A stretch of DNA of 64,000 nucleotides from the NCBI RefSeq assembly GCF_009832905.1, contig NZ_CP047135.1, forward strand, positions 2,706,001-2,770,000, in the 5' to 3' direction. This DNA comes from Stenotrophomonas sp. 364. Its GTDB lineage: Bacteria > Pseudomonadota > Gammaproteobacteria > Xanthomonadales > Xanthomonadaceae. The position numbers were made by a program, and so were the translations under genes. Below are positions 17,957 through 24,862 of this stretch, piece by piece. Each line of letters begins with the position of its first letter. Within the stretch, counting starts at the first letter, position 1. The notes under the pieces are model-generated. The model made no database searches, was not told the origin of the DNA, and saw only the letters and a program-made list of their open reading frames with translations.

Positions 17957-18262
17957 TCAACCGGCTCGGGGTGCCCAGAGCGCTGCAAGCTGAAGAACGA
18001 ACGACCCAAAAAGCAGCCCGAGAGCCAGTTTGCTCATGACCAAGTACCGGAACTTGAACCACAGAACCGCGCGTCGCCGCTTGGGATGATCGAGCGGGAC
18101 ACTGACCCCGGGGCTACTGACGTACCCTTCCTTGGTGATTTGCCAGCCTGCGCTGCCCCAGAAGAAAAGCAGCACGGCGCTCACCAGACCTGCAACCTGC
18201 CCGGCGATGGTGAGCTGCCTGGCGTCGAGCCCAATTTGAGCGATGAGCGGAGCGATCTGCAT
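17957..18262 (-). CDS. Two-helix membrane protein, unknown (moron candidate)
   Basis: The 101-residue protein starts at MQIAPLIAQIGLDARQL and has two transmembrane helices (about residues 17-37, and 74-95 in LALGLLFGSFVLQLAALW) with a basic loop between (LDHPKRRRAVLW). The small size and topology resemble holin-like or exclusion proteins, but no match can be claimed. It opposes the surrounding plus-strand genes. An upstream extension to 18481 overlaps a better-supported plus-strand gene, so I reject it. Confidence 0.55.
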   Translation of the reverse strand: MQIAPLIAQIGLDARQLTIAGQVAGLVSAVLLFFWGSAGWQITKEGYVSSPGVSVPLDHPKRRRAVLWFKFRYLVMSKLALGLLFGSFVLQLAALWAPRAG

Positions 18263-18352
18263 GCGAGCGGTTCTAAGGTGACGGGTTGTCCGGATGCTGC
18301 ATCCGGATCCACCAAGATTCAAGCTTCGCGCAACCACGTCGCGTCTGGTCTC

Positions 18353-18601
18353 GTGATCGACTTCGGCGACGCCGTCCAGCGCACCGGCCACAACCTGGCC
18401 AGCATGAGCGGGGTCGACCTGCAGTCGGCCGGCCCCGCCACCGTCCGCGCATGGGAGGCGCGGGGCTTGGCGCTGCACCAACTCGCCGCCGGCAACATGG
18501 CCGAGGCGCTGAAGGTCATGGAGGCTGCCCGACCGGCCGACCGCCGTTCCTCTACCCCTGCAACGAATCAGCCGCGCACCGCGGCGAAGGAGACAAGATG
18601 A
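18353..18601 (+). CDS. Small phage protein upstream of alpA, possibly missing its start
   Basis: The supported part begins at GTG VIDFGDAVQRTGHNL and runs 82 residues to a stop that overlaps the alpA start (AGATGA). The helix-rich segment AGPATVRAWEARGLALHQLA is of the kind found in short Xanthomonad prophage proteins. The frame is open back to 17933, but that upstream part is antisense to a credible membrane protein. The original N-terminus may therefore have been displaced when that gene arrived. Confidence 0.5.
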   Translation: MIDFGDAVQRTGHNLASMSGVDLQSAGPATVRAWEARGLALHQLAAGNMAEALKVMEAARPADRRSSTPATNQPRTAAKETR

Positions 18602-18835
18602 GCAGTACCACCGAGCGCCGTACGCCCAACCTGCTCCGCCTGAAGGAGGTCACCGCCCGCACCGGGCTTTCCAAAAAACACCATCTACGACCGGATGCGG
18701 AAAAAAGAGTTTCCTGCGCAAATCGACCTCGGCGGCAACTGCGTGGCCTGGTCCGAGGACGAAATCGACCGGTGGATTCAAGCCAAGATGGACGCCCGGC
18801 AGGTCAATGAGGAGGGATTGCCGAAGGCAGCGTGA
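18598..18835 (+). pseudogene. alpA: AlpA-family excisionase/regulator, frameshifted
   Basis: The first 26 codons (MSSTTERRTPNLLRLKEVTA through GLSK) are the start of an AlpA/MerR-type winged helix. The continuation NTIYDRMRKKEFP...VAWSEDEIDRWI is in the next frame. The shift falls in a run of six A (18673-18678), where five would keep the frame. AlpA proteins activate or direct excision of P4-type elements, and this one sits beside attR. Either the gene is broken, or slippage on the A6 run, or a sequencing error, is responsible. Confidence 0.8.
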
Positions 18836-18836
18836 G

Positions 18837-18857
18837 GTGGGGGCATATGTGGGGGCA
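18837..18857. repeat. Two direct copies of gtgggggca inside attR
   Basis: gtgggggca occurs at 18837-18845 and 18849-18857, a 12-base period, immediately after the alpA stop codon. The same word occurs in both orientations between attL and the integrase start. Confidence 0.5.
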
Positions 18858-18920
18858 CCGGCGGGGCGAGATGCAGCGAAACCCCACTGCCGCAAGGAAT
18901 TCCGGTCCAATCGGGATTCC

Positions 18921-18934
18921 CCTTGGCTCCACCA
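18921..18934 (+). repeat. attR core (duplicated tRNA-Ala tail)
   Basis: This copy of ccttggctccacca has no tRNA upstream. It is followed by tattcagcccga and a terminator hairpin, as at the left end. Confidence 0.85.
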
Positions 18935-18935
18935 C

Positions 18936-19703
18936 TTATTCAGCCCGACAGGGCTTCGAAGGCCGGAATACCTGCAAAAACAGGGCTTCCGGCCTTTTTC
19001 GTTGGACCAGCCCCTCACCGGCAGACTCCAGTTCACCCCCGAGTGAGACCCGCAGCCCCATCCCGTCCGGTGCCGTCCAGAACCTGCCGATACCGGTGCG
19101 CTTGTCGAGAAACATGACGTCGAAGGAGCAGGTCACGCGATCATCCATCGCGCTTTGACACTCGAAGAAGCGGCGCAGAAGGTCAAGATGGTGCGTATCG
19201 AACGCGCGGGTGTTGCTGAAGAACAGGGCCGGTCTCAAGCAGCCGTTGAACGCGTTGCATGCGGTCCGGTCCGGTGATCGCTGTTCCTGCATCGAGAAGC
19301 ACGTACTGATCGGGTCTACGGTTTCCAACCGGATCCTGTGCTCGCCGATGTACACGCCATGCATCTGGAACCCATCAGATGCGGGCAATGTAAAGAAGAT
19401 GTTCCCTACACACTCACCAGGCGGACTACCTGCGCGAATACGCGCGGCCTTTGCCTCCCTGGCGATCTGCAGCACATCCACACGCGCATTCTGGCGCTCA
19501 TGGAGCAGAAACAGGCGCAGGAAAACCACCATCAGCAGGACGTCGCCGGAGCCCGCAATAGCACCGTGCTTCCAGGAATAGATTTTCTGATAATTGCGAA
19601 TAATCACCTGTTCTGTCGCATTTGACCCCCGTGACAGCACGGCGCAATGATCCCCGGCAAGGATCAGATGGTCTTGCACATCGGCCGCAATAATCAGCGT
19701 CAT
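18936..19703 (-). CDS. Proteasome/HslV-like Ntn-hydrolase family protein
   Basis: The 255-residue protein starts MTLIIAADVQDHLILAGDH (19703). After Met removal, Thr becomes residue 1, D falls at 17 in AGD, a Lys follows in NYQKIYSW, and then comes AIAGSGD. HslV and proteasome beta subunits show T1, D17, K33 and an AGFAGG loop in this order, so an Ntn-threonine peptidase-like fold is likely. It is longer than HslV (about 175 residues). There is no signal peptide. The last 20 or so residues are coded by the terminator and attR, so the C-terminus was probably set by prophage insertion or is read-through sequence. No HslU is nearby. Confidence 0.6.
   Translation of the reverse strand: MTLIIAADVQDHLILAGDHCAVLSRGSNATEQVIIRNYQKIYSWKHGAIAGSGDVLLMVVFLRLFLLHERQNARVDVLQIAREAKAARIRAGSPPGECVGNIFFTLPASDGFQMHGVYIGEHRIRLETVDPISTCFSMQEQRSPDRTACNAFNGCLRPALFFSNTRAFDTHHLDLLRRFFECQSAMDDRVTCSFDVMFLDKRTGIGRFWTAPDGMGLRVSLGGELESAGEGLVQRKRPEALFLQVFRPSKPCRAE
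18959..18999 (+). terminator. Terminator copy beyond attR
   Basis: The hairpin ggccggaa/ttccggcc with TTTTT matches the tRNA-Ala terminator at 10165-10206. It is probably the original chromosomal downstream sequence. Confidence 0.7.
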
Positions 19704-19752
19704 GGCAGACAAGACTCCACGCACAGCGCATCGCAAGTAAAGGAACTACGTC

Positions 19753-20034
19753 ATGCCGGGAAACTTCATCATCAAGGCCAGCCAGCATCCGTTTCTGGCC
19801 GGCGAACGGCTGCCCGCGCAGCTTGCATCGCTGCCGGACAACCGGGCAGCTCTGTTCGATGAAGCCTTCGTTCTGAAGGACAAGACAACCGGCGAGCCGT
19901 TACCCAATATTGCCTATCGCATCCTGCTTGAAGATGGAAACGTTCTATCTGGCGTTACCGATAGGCTCGGCCTCACGCATGTCGTGAACTCCGCCGCCGC
20001 CCAAGCGCTATCGCTGCAATTGCAGGAGAGCTGA
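19753..20034 (+). CDS. Small beta-rich protein, possible type VI effector adaptor/carrier
   Basis: The 93-residue protein (MPGNFIIKASQHPFLAGERL) has a core of the form FDEAFVLKDKTTGEPLPNIAYRI-(x)-DG-(x)-GVTDRLGLTHVV. That core closely resembles the transthyretin-like extension often found at VgrG C-termini and in front of type VI effectors in Xanthomonads. It lies 4 bases before the amidase gene and shares its transcription. It could be a split-off carrier domain that joins the amidase to a VgrG spike. No vgrG, hcp or tss gene is in the window. Confidence 0.55.
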   Translation: MPGNFIIKASQHPFLAGERLPAQLASLPDNRAALFDEAFVLKDKTTGEPLPNIAYRILLEDGNVLSGVTDRLGLTHVVNSAAAQALSLQLQES

Positions 20035-20038
20035 CGTC

Positions 20039-21313
20039 ATGGTCATCACTGCCGCACGCATCCTGTATCGCACTATCGCCAGTTCTTCGACGTCACCGGT
20101 CTCCAACAAGGTGCGCAAGGAGGTGCGGATCGACAGGCCGCGCGACGTCCTCCACATGGATCCTGTCGCGCTGGCGCCGCAGATCCTGGATGAAGATGAG
20201 CAGATCGTCGAAGGCTCAACCGAGCCCCAGACCCTCCCACACAAACACCCGATGGTGAAGGTGGACCCGCTGACCAACCGCATTGCGCATCGCGAGCTGA
20301 AGATTCGTGTGTGGAGCGAGGGTCGGCCGGACAATCACCATCAAGGCAAGACGGTGACATGGTCCATGGCCCCGCTGTTCGTTCCGCCGGGCGACGAAGG
20401 TCAGCCGGCCCTGGATCCCGTATTCCGGGGCAGTTGGGTGCATGCCGTTGCAGAACAGCGTGACCGCTTCACTGCGCCGGATGAACTGACCGCGGTGGGG
20501 TTCACCCGACTCAGTCAGGAGCAAGCGACGACAACCGTGGACGCAACCGGGCATACCGCCATCCGTATCAACCTGCCGCCCGTCGCATTCAATGCCGCCC
20601 GCATAAATGTGAAGCTGGAAGGGGCGGCAGCTGCGGTGGATGTGATTGATGTTGAGGTGCCGGGGATCATTGTGATTGACCCGGGGCATGGGGGTACAGC
20701 AAATGAAGACGGATCTTCCGCCAACAACGCAACATCACACACGAGCGGCGTTCTTGAGAAGCAGCTGACACTGGAGTTCGGATTGCGCACATCTCGCGCA
20801 CTTCGCACACTAAGCACCAATGAAAACAGGAATTTGCGAATTCATCTCACGAGGCCTGACGATGAAAACAAGCCCGGAACAGACCGCGCGAATGTAGCCC
20901 GCGATAACGGCGCCGACATACTACTCAGCATCCACTTCAACGGAGCCAATGGGATCGCCAGAGGCACGGAGACATTGGTCCGCCCGCGCAGAGACAATGT
21001 CAACTTCGCCGAAGACACGGCACTCGCGGAAAGAGTCAACGATGCGACTTACGGTGCCATCCTCACCCATGATGCTGGCGCCAGAAATCGCGGTGTAAAG
21101 TCCGAAAGGCAGCTTGCGGTCTTGAGTGACCCTCAACTTGGAAACACTGCTTTGTACCACCCGCTTCGCGCTGCGCTGCTGGAGGTCGAATTCATCGACC
21201 ACGAGGATGTAGACAAGCTCCTGAGCATCACAGATGGATACGAGCAGGTCCGACAGGATATATGCGACGCCATCGCAGCTGCATTACTCGAAGATCTGAG
21301 GCGCAACCAATGA
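20039..21313 (+). CDS. N-acetylmuramoyl-L-alanine amidase (Amidase_3), candidate secreted effector
   Basis: The 424-residue protein has a C-terminal Amidase_3 domain (about 209-420) with the zinc ligands H217 (IDPGHGG), E240 (GVLEKQL) and H299 (LLSIHFNG) and catalytic E384 (LEVEFIDH). It should cut the amide between MurNAc and the stem peptide. Residues 1-208 are an unknown domain. There is no signal peptide, unlike housekeeping AmiA/B/C enzymes, which fits a type VI cargo. The start has aggag upstream. The adaptor-like gene before it and a signal-peptide protein after it form the usual carrier-toxin-immunity order. Confidence 0.8.
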   Translation: MVITAARILYRTIASSSTSPVSNKVRKEVRIDRPRDVLHMDPVALAPQILDEDEQIVEGSTEPQTLPHKHPMVKVDPLTNRIAHRELKIRVWSEGRPDNHHQGKTVTWSMAPLFVPPGDEGQPALDPVFRGSWVHAVAEQRDRFTAPDELTAVGFTRLSQEQATTTVDATGHTAIRINLPPVAFNAARINVKLEGAAAAVDVIDVEVPGIIVIDPGHGGTANEDGSSANNATSHTSGVLEKQLTLEFGLRTSRALRTLSTNENRNLRIHLTRPDDENKPGTDRANVARDNGADILLSIHFNGANGIARGTETLVRPRRDNVNFAEDTALAERVNDATYGAILTHDAGARNRGVKSERQLAVLSDPQLGNTALYHPLRAALLEVEFIDHEDVDKLLSITDGYEQVRQDICDAIAAALLEDLRRNQ

Positions 21314-21327
21314 AGGAAATTTGAGGC

Positions 21328-22074
21328 ATGCATCTCCATTTGCCGTCCCCACTCCGCCTGGCACTGCCGTACCCCAGCCTGATCTATGCAGTTCTTATAG
21401 CCTGCACCTTGCCCTCGCTTGCGGTAGCAGCCGCCGTAGAAGAGCCCACCGACATGGCGCCGTCTTCCGAAGCGCGCTCGAAGCAGCTTGCTGTCAGCTA
21501 CACACTGCAGCCTGAGAAGCTCCGTGAGACCTCGCGGCCCGTCCAGAAGTCGAAACTATTCAGACTTCTCGCGACCGGCTCTGCACAAGCACGAATCGTC
21601 AACGTAGATGGTGAGGTAGTCAGGTCATCCGCGCCAAGAGCAAGCATCCAGACCTTGGAGATCAGTCCTGATGAACGCTGGTTTCTTGTAAAGGTGGGTA
21701 ACGCCGGATATTCGATTGTTTCTGCAAGATCGCTGATGGATATGGCGAAGCCTCCGATGCATCCGGAGGGCCCAGAGGACGCCAACAACATCAGCTGGAG
21801 GATTTTCGACAACAACCACCTCATCGGGCAGGCCGACCTCCCTTCGCTGGACACCGAAGGCCTGACGGCAGCCGAGGTGGAGTCGATTCCTCCCCGGGAC
21901 ACACTGATTTACCTGTACACCATCTCCAGCAACACCATGACCCCCATCCAAGTCGACGACACACTCTCTCGTCCATTCCATATCACAGGCGTCACCGACG
22001 GCCAGGTCGAGCTGCTGCACTACGTCACTTCGGAGATATTTGGCGCGAGGATTGTGCCGGTTCCCGCCCAGTGA
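21328..22074 (+). CDS. Exported protein, candidate immunity protein to the amidase
   Basis: The 248-residue protein has a signal peptide (hydrophobic LIYAVLIACTLPSLAVAAA, predicted cut near residue 36). The mature part is beta-rich, with WFLVKVGNAGYSIVSARSL and IYLYTISSNTMTPI, and has no catalytic motif. It begins 14 bases after the amidase stop. A periplasmic partner placed directly after a leaderless peptidoglycan amidase is the expected layout of an effector-immunity pair. I do not recognise its family, and the immunity role is inference from position and export. Confidence 0.6.
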   Translation: MHLHLPSPLRLALPYPSLIYAVLIACTLPSLAVAAAVEEPTDMAPSSEARSKQLAVSYTLQPEKLRETSRPVQKSKLFRLLATGSAQARIVNVDGEVVRSSAPRASIQTLEISPDERWFLVKVGNAGYSIVSARSLMDMAKPPMHPEGPEDANNISWRIFDNNHLIGQADLPSLDTEGLTAAEVESIPPRDTLIYLYTISSNTMTPIQVDDTLSRPFHITGVTDGQVELLHYVTSEIFGARIVPVPAQ

Positions 22075-22122
22075 CCTCAGCAGCCGCGGGTCACTGGGCG
22101 TTCCAGCCCGTCTGCAAACCCG

Positions 22123-22287
22123 TCAATCGTCTCCCTGATCCTTGCGCTCCGGGCGCCGGGTCTCCGCGTCGTGGATGGCCTGGTCGGTCTGGCCGGGGCG
22201 CTGTTTGGCCACTTCGTCCTGCTTGCGGTCCTGCTGGGCTTCCTTGGTGCCTTCCTGCTGGCCCTGCTGCTTGTCGTTGCTGGTCAT
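22123..22287 (-). CDS. Small hydrophilic protein, unknown
   Basis: The 54-residue product from MTSNDKQQGQQEGTKEAQQD is almost entirely Gln, Lys, Glu, Asp and Arg, so it should be unfolded and highly soluble, like small stress proteins. A longer start at 22377 adds a Pro/Arg-rich segment that does not look coding. Composition alone supports it, so confidence is moderate. Confidence 0.5.
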   Translation of the reverse strand: MTSNDKQQGQQEGTKEAQQDRKQDEVAKQRPGQTDQAIHDAETRRPERKDQGDD

Positions 22288-22423
22288 GCTGGGTACTCGC
22301 TGTGGCCGTGTCACGGGGATGACGATCAGCCTAGCCAGCGCGGGGTGATGTGCCGGTAACGGTTTCGTGCGGGCCATGGCAACGCCGTTGGGCTCGAACG
22401 CACCCGCCGGAGTACCCCACCGC

Positions 22424-23446
22424 TCAGTCCAGCTTGACCACCAGCTTGCCGAAGTTGCGTCCCTTGAGCAGGCCGAAGAACGCCTCCGGTGCCTGCGCCA
22501 GGCCCTCGACGATGTCTTCGCGGTACTGCACCTTGCCTTCCTGCAGCCACCGCGCCATGTCCGTCAGGAACGCCGGGAACAGCGCGTGGAAATCGGACTG
22601 GATGAAGCCGCGCACGGTGAGCCGCTGGCGCAGCACCTGGCTCATGAAGCCCGGCAGCCGGTCCGGCCCGGGCAGCACCGCGCCGCGTGCGTTGTAGGTG
22701 GCGATGGTGCCGCACACCGGGATGCGCGCGAAGTCGTTGAGCAGCGGCACCACCGCCTCGAAGACGTGGCCGCCGACATTCTCGAAGTAAACATCGATGC
22801 CGTTGGGTACCGCTGCGCGCAGGCGGGCGGTGAAGTCGTCGGCACGATGGTCCAGGGCCACGTCGAACCCCAGCGTTTCCAGGTAGCGGCGCTTCTGCTC
22901 GCCACCGGCAATGCCCACCGTGCGCGCGCCCTGCAGCTTGGCGATCTGTCCTACCGTGGCCCCGACCGGGCCGCTGGCGGCCGCCACCACCAGTGTCTCC
23001 CCGGGCTGCAGCCTGCCGATTTCCTGCAGGCCGGCATACGCGGTAAAACCGGGCATGCCATACACACCCAGCGCGGTACTGACGGGCAACCCGGTGTCGC
23101 CCAGTGTGCGGGTGATGCTGTCACCGTCCACCACCGCGTGGGTCTGCCAGTTGCCCGTGGCCACGACCTGCGCGCCGACGGCAATGCCGGGATGGTTGGA
23201 GGCAATCACCTCCGACACCGTGCGCCCTTCCATCACCGCGTCCACGGCCACCGGCGCAGCATACGAGGGGCCCTCTTCCATGCGACCGCGCATGTACGGA
23301 TCCAGCGACAGCCAGCGGTTGCGCAGCAGCACCTGACCCGGGCCCGGCGTCGGCACGGCGACCTGCTCCAGGCGGAAGTTGGCGGCAACCGGTTCGCCCT
23401 GCGGCCGCGAGGCCAGGACGACGCGGGTGTTGGTGAGGTCGTTCAT
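22424..23446 (-). CDS. NADPH-dependent reductase of the CurA/leukotriene B4 dehydrogenase (MDR) family
   Basis: The 340-residue enzyme starts MNDLTNTRVVLASRPQGEP. A longer frame to 23962 is non-coding in character. The zinc-free MDR fold is shown by LRNRWLSLDPYMRGRM, YGMPGFTAYAGLQEIG, the nucleotide loop AAASGPVGATVGQIAK, IDVYFENVGG and RGFIQSDF. These enzymes reduce alpha,beta-unsaturated carbonyls using NADPH. It is monocistronic. E. coli CurA is the best-known relative, and the exact substrate is open. Confidence 0.9.
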   Translation of the reverse strand: MNDLTNTRVVLASRPQGEPVAANFRLEQVAVPTPGPGQVLLRNRWLSLDPYMRGRMEEGPSYAAPVAVDAVMEGRTVSEVIASNHPGIAVGAQVVATGNWQTHAVVDGDSITRTLGDTGLPVSTALGVYGMPGFTAYAGLQEIGRLQPGETLVVAAASGPVGATVGQIAKLQGARTVGIAGGEQKRRYLETLGFDVALDHRADDFTARLRAAVPNGIDVYFENVGGHVFEAVVPLLNDFARIPVCGTIATYNARGAVLPGPDRLPGFMSQVLRQRLTVRGFIQSDFHALFPAFLTDMARWLQEGKVQYREDIVEGLAQAPEAFFGLLKGRNFGKLVVKLD

Positions 23447-23664
23447 CGATGGGCAACTCCATGACAGTGTGTACCCACGGTAGTCGCTGGCGAGGTGCCG
23501 GGGGTGGGGGCAAAAACAGCGTTCCATCCGTGCGCTGGCCGCGCGGTACCGCCAGCCCCTGCCCCGCCGGCATCGGCAGTACCGATGCGACAACAGCATT
23601 CCACTGGCCGCCGCGTGCCAGCCTGCCATGGCCACCGGGAGGCCGCGTGGCGCATCATGGCGCG

Positions 23665-24060
23665 ATGATCGCCCTCGCCCACCACGTTCGCGCCCATGCC
23701 GCGCGCTATCTGCTGCTGTTGATGTCGGCGACCACCGCCCTTGGTCTGGGCCTGTGGGTGGTGCTGGCCACCGAGCCGGGCTGCCTGGCCGCGCAGGGTC
23801 ATTGGTCGGGCCGCGGCCTGTGCCATACGCGGCTGTGCCTGCTGCAGGGTGACTGCGGGGAGATGGCCACGCCGGTGATCGGTTGCGCACATGTTCGGCC
23901 CGGCGACTCCCGCAGCAAGGTCTACTTCCACCTGGGCAACCCGCTGCCCGGCGCACCGGCACTGGCGCCCTGGCAGGCGTTCAAGGAAGGCGACGGCATC
24001 ATCGAAGCGCGCTTCGACGGTGATCGGCTTGTGAGCCTGGCCTGCCCGCTGGCGAAGTAG
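23665..24060 (+). CDS. Inner-membrane-anchored or exported protein, unknown
   Basis: The 131-residue product from MIALAHHVRAHAARYLLLLM has one hydrophobic helix (about 14-36) and then a Cys-rich segment with C44, C53, C58, C63 and C74, compatible with disulfides in the periplasm. The C-terminal part is beta-like (GDGIIEARFDGDRLVSL). Earlier in-frame starts exist, but their sequence is not convincing. No family recognised. Confidence 0.55.
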   Translation: MIALAHHVRAHAARYLLLLMSATTALGLGLWVVLATEPGCLAAQGHWSGRGLCHTRLCLLQGDCGEMATPVIGCAHVRPGDSRSKVYFHLGNPLPGAPALAPWQAFKEGDGIIEARFDGDRLVSLACPLAK

Positions 24061-24085
24061 CCGACGCGCGAACCCGACACCGGGC

Positions 24086-24817
24086 TCAACCGTTCAAGCG
24101 CACCGCCTCACGCAGCTCGAACGGTGCCTCGCATTGTGTACAGCGTGAGCTGCCGAACAGCAACCGCAGCGTGTCGGCGAATCCGTCGCGGTGCGCGCGT
24201 GCCATCTCCAGCAGCCAGCGCTCCGACTCGGCGGCCGGATCACCGGCCCCCGCTTCGATCACCGCCGTGCGCACCGCCGCGCCCCCGATCCATTCCTCGT
24301 GCGTGACGAAGGCCTGCGGCGGGTCGATGACGATATACAGATCGGTTTGGCAGGCCGGGCACACGCCCGACAGTTCGCCTTCCAGCACCCCGGCCAGCGC
24401 GCGCGACCAGACCCCTTCACCACCGAAGGCCAGGCCGGCCTGCAGCAGGTGCAGGAACGACGCCTCGGGCAGGTCATCCCGGGCAACCTCGTGCAGGGTC
24501 TGCGCGGTGCAGTCCTGCAGCAGCGGCAGCAGCTCCGGATGGCCCGGCACCTGCACCGGCGCGCTGTCGGCAAGGCTCACGATGGCACCGGCCAGCACCA
24601 ACGGCTCGATCCGCTGCGCCGGCACCGCCTTCAGCGCGGCACGCAGCAGATAGTGGAGCGCCTGCAGGCTCGCCGAATACACCGTGGATTGGTGGCACAG
24701 GTGTGACCACAGCGCATCCCAGTCCACCTCGCCGGTGCCCGCATCCAGTTCCTCGAGCATCGCGCCCACGGTAGCGGCGCTGCCGTAGGCATCATCGAGT
24801 GCGTTCCAGTCGGGCAT
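24086..24817 (-). CDS. Unknown helical-repeat protein with two CxxC knuckles
   Basis: The 243-residue protein starts MPDWNALDDAYGSAATVGAM. The first 130 residues are HEAT-like helices (WSHLCHQSTVYSASLQALHY, LHLLQAGLAFGGEG). Two CxxC pairs (CPAC and CTQC) near 154 and 229 could form a zinc site. It has no signal peptide and is probably cytoplasmic. It follows the AraC regulator gene on the same strand with a 45-base gap and may be cotranscribed. Confidence 0.65.
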   Translation of the reverse strand: MPDWNALDDAYGSAATVGAMLEELDAGTGEVDWDALWSHLCHQSTVYSASLQALHYLLRAALKAVPAQRIEPLVLAGAIVSLADSAPVQVPGHPELLPLLQDCTAQTLHEVARDDLPEASFLHLLQAGLAFGGEGVWSRALAGVLEGELSGVCPACQTDLYIVIDPPQAFVTHEEWIGGAAVRTAVIEAGAGDPAAESERWLLEMARAHRDGFADTLRLLFGSSRCTQCEAPFELREAVRLNG

Positions 24818-24862
24818 TGCCGTGCTCCAGCGTGTGCAGGTGTAGCAGGCAGTGTGCGACGG

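Larger units (their letters stand above)
10126..18934. mobile_element. Decayed prophage (8.8 kb) in the 3' end of tRNA-Ala
   Basis: The element is bounded by a 14-bp direct repeat of the tRNA tail at 10126-10139 and 18921-18934. A tyrosine integrase lies next to the intact tRNA and an alpA-like regulator lies at the other end. Between them are tail chaperone, tail tube, tail terminator and gpM-like genes, early genes (DUF1367, Ref-type nuclease, methyltransferase piece) and cargo genes. Terminase, portal, capsid, tape measure, lysis and replication genes are absent. At least two fusions of unrelated coding sequences mark deletion joints. It should be unable to form particles by itself. Confidence 0.85.

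Noticed and set aside
17933..18601. One long plus-strand gene through 17933-18601
   Set aside because: The first two thirds are antisense to a two-helix membrane protein and low in protein character; only the part from 18353 is supported.
18660..18700. Programmed -1 ribosomal frameshift in alpA
   Set aside because: Restoring the frame needs a +1 shift; the A6 run does not form a proper -1 heptamer in this phase.
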